Of a stretch of 13,879 bases of DNA, positions 13,737 through 13,879 are shown piece after piece. The stretch comes from Opitutia bacterium. Lineage in GTDB: Bacteria > Verrucomicrobiota > Verrucomicrobiia > Opitutales > Coraliomargaritaceae. Numbering within the stretch: position 1 is the first letter of the stretch; the number at the start of each line of letters is the position of its first letter. The stretch covers positions 1 through 13,879 of the forward strand of contig JABJQI010000043.1 in assembly GCA_018663485.1 (NCBI GenBank), read 5' to 3'. A program made the translations under genes and the position numbers. Under the pieces are notes generated by a model. The model was not told the DNA's origin, made no database searches, and was given only the letters and a program-made list of their open reading frames with translations.

Positions 13737-13879
13737 ATGAGTAAAAACTTCATCTTTTCTTCCGAGTCTGTTGGCGAGGGCCATCCAGACAAAGTAGCTG
13801 ATTATATTTCTGATAGTGTATTGGACGCATGCTTAGAGCAGGATCCGCAAAGCCGCGTGGCGTGTGAGACATTGGTCAA
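13737..13879 (+). CDS. metK: S-adenosylmethionine synthetase, N-terminal part (3' end outside window)
   Basis: The visible 47 residues begin MSKNFIFSSESVGEGHPDKV, the hallmark start of methionine adenosyltransferase, which makes S-adenosylmethionine from methionine and ATP in the cytoplasm. The GHPDK histidine binds the ATP phosphates. The continuation ADYISDSVLDACLEQDP-SRVACETLV fits the first alpha/beta repeat, where the Asp of the ISD segment helps bind magnesium. The frame runs off the right edge. The ATG at 13737 gives the usual family N-terminus, and there is no Shine-Dalgarno sequence. It is preceded by a perfect inverted repeat and a plausible promoter, so it seems to be transcribed on its own and possibly regulated by SAM-cycle status. 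Confidence 0.95.
   Translation, partial: MSKNFIFSSESVGEGHPDKVADYISDSVLDACLEQDPQSRVACETLV

Overview
The window looks like chromosomal DNA from a member of the Verrucomicrobiota, probably Opitutae (Puniceicoccales-like). This is an inference. It rests on a lexA operator close to the TGTTC-N4-GAACA motif reported for that phylum, roughly even GC, and start codons that almost all lack a Shine-Dalgarno sequence. No rRNA or tRNA was seen to confirm it.

Layout from left to right: (1) the 3' end of a family 2 glycosyltransferase gene; (2) a 346-base gene-free stretch with several hairpin-forming segments; (3) lexA on the minus strand, with a compact operator/promoter abutting its start codon; (4) a plus-strand peptide/nickel-type ABC transporter set: lipoprotein binding protein, two permeases and two ATPases. 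The second ATPase gene is separated from the first by a DUF4250 gene on the opposite strand; (5) a very small entericidin-like lipoprotein gene; (6) a minus-strand two-gene unit, GT4 glycosyltransferase (with a long helical C-terminal domain) followed by a GH130 glycosidase/phosphorylase, joined by an ATGA overlap; (7) a 390-base spacer with a good promoter for the glycosyltransferase and a possible recQ terminator; (8) recQ on the minus strand, a form without an HRDC domain; (9) the 5' end of metK on the plus strand, preceded by a perfect inverted repeat that overlaps its likely promoter.

The ABC genes form one importer that would take up oligopeptides or a similar solute: the lipoprotein captures it, the permeases form the channel and the ATPases drive transport. 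The GT4 and GH130 proteins are probably a coupled pair in cytoplasmic mannoside or related oligosaccharide metabolism. lexA and recQ are DNA repair genes, but they are not adjacent and no LexA box was seen before recQ. I found no CRISPR array, insertion sequence, toxin-antitoxin pair or recognisable defence system. The points most worth following are the lexA operator/leaderless arrangement, the near-absence of Shine-Dalgarno sequences, the GT4-GH130 pair, the metK operator and the possible structured RNA beside lexA.
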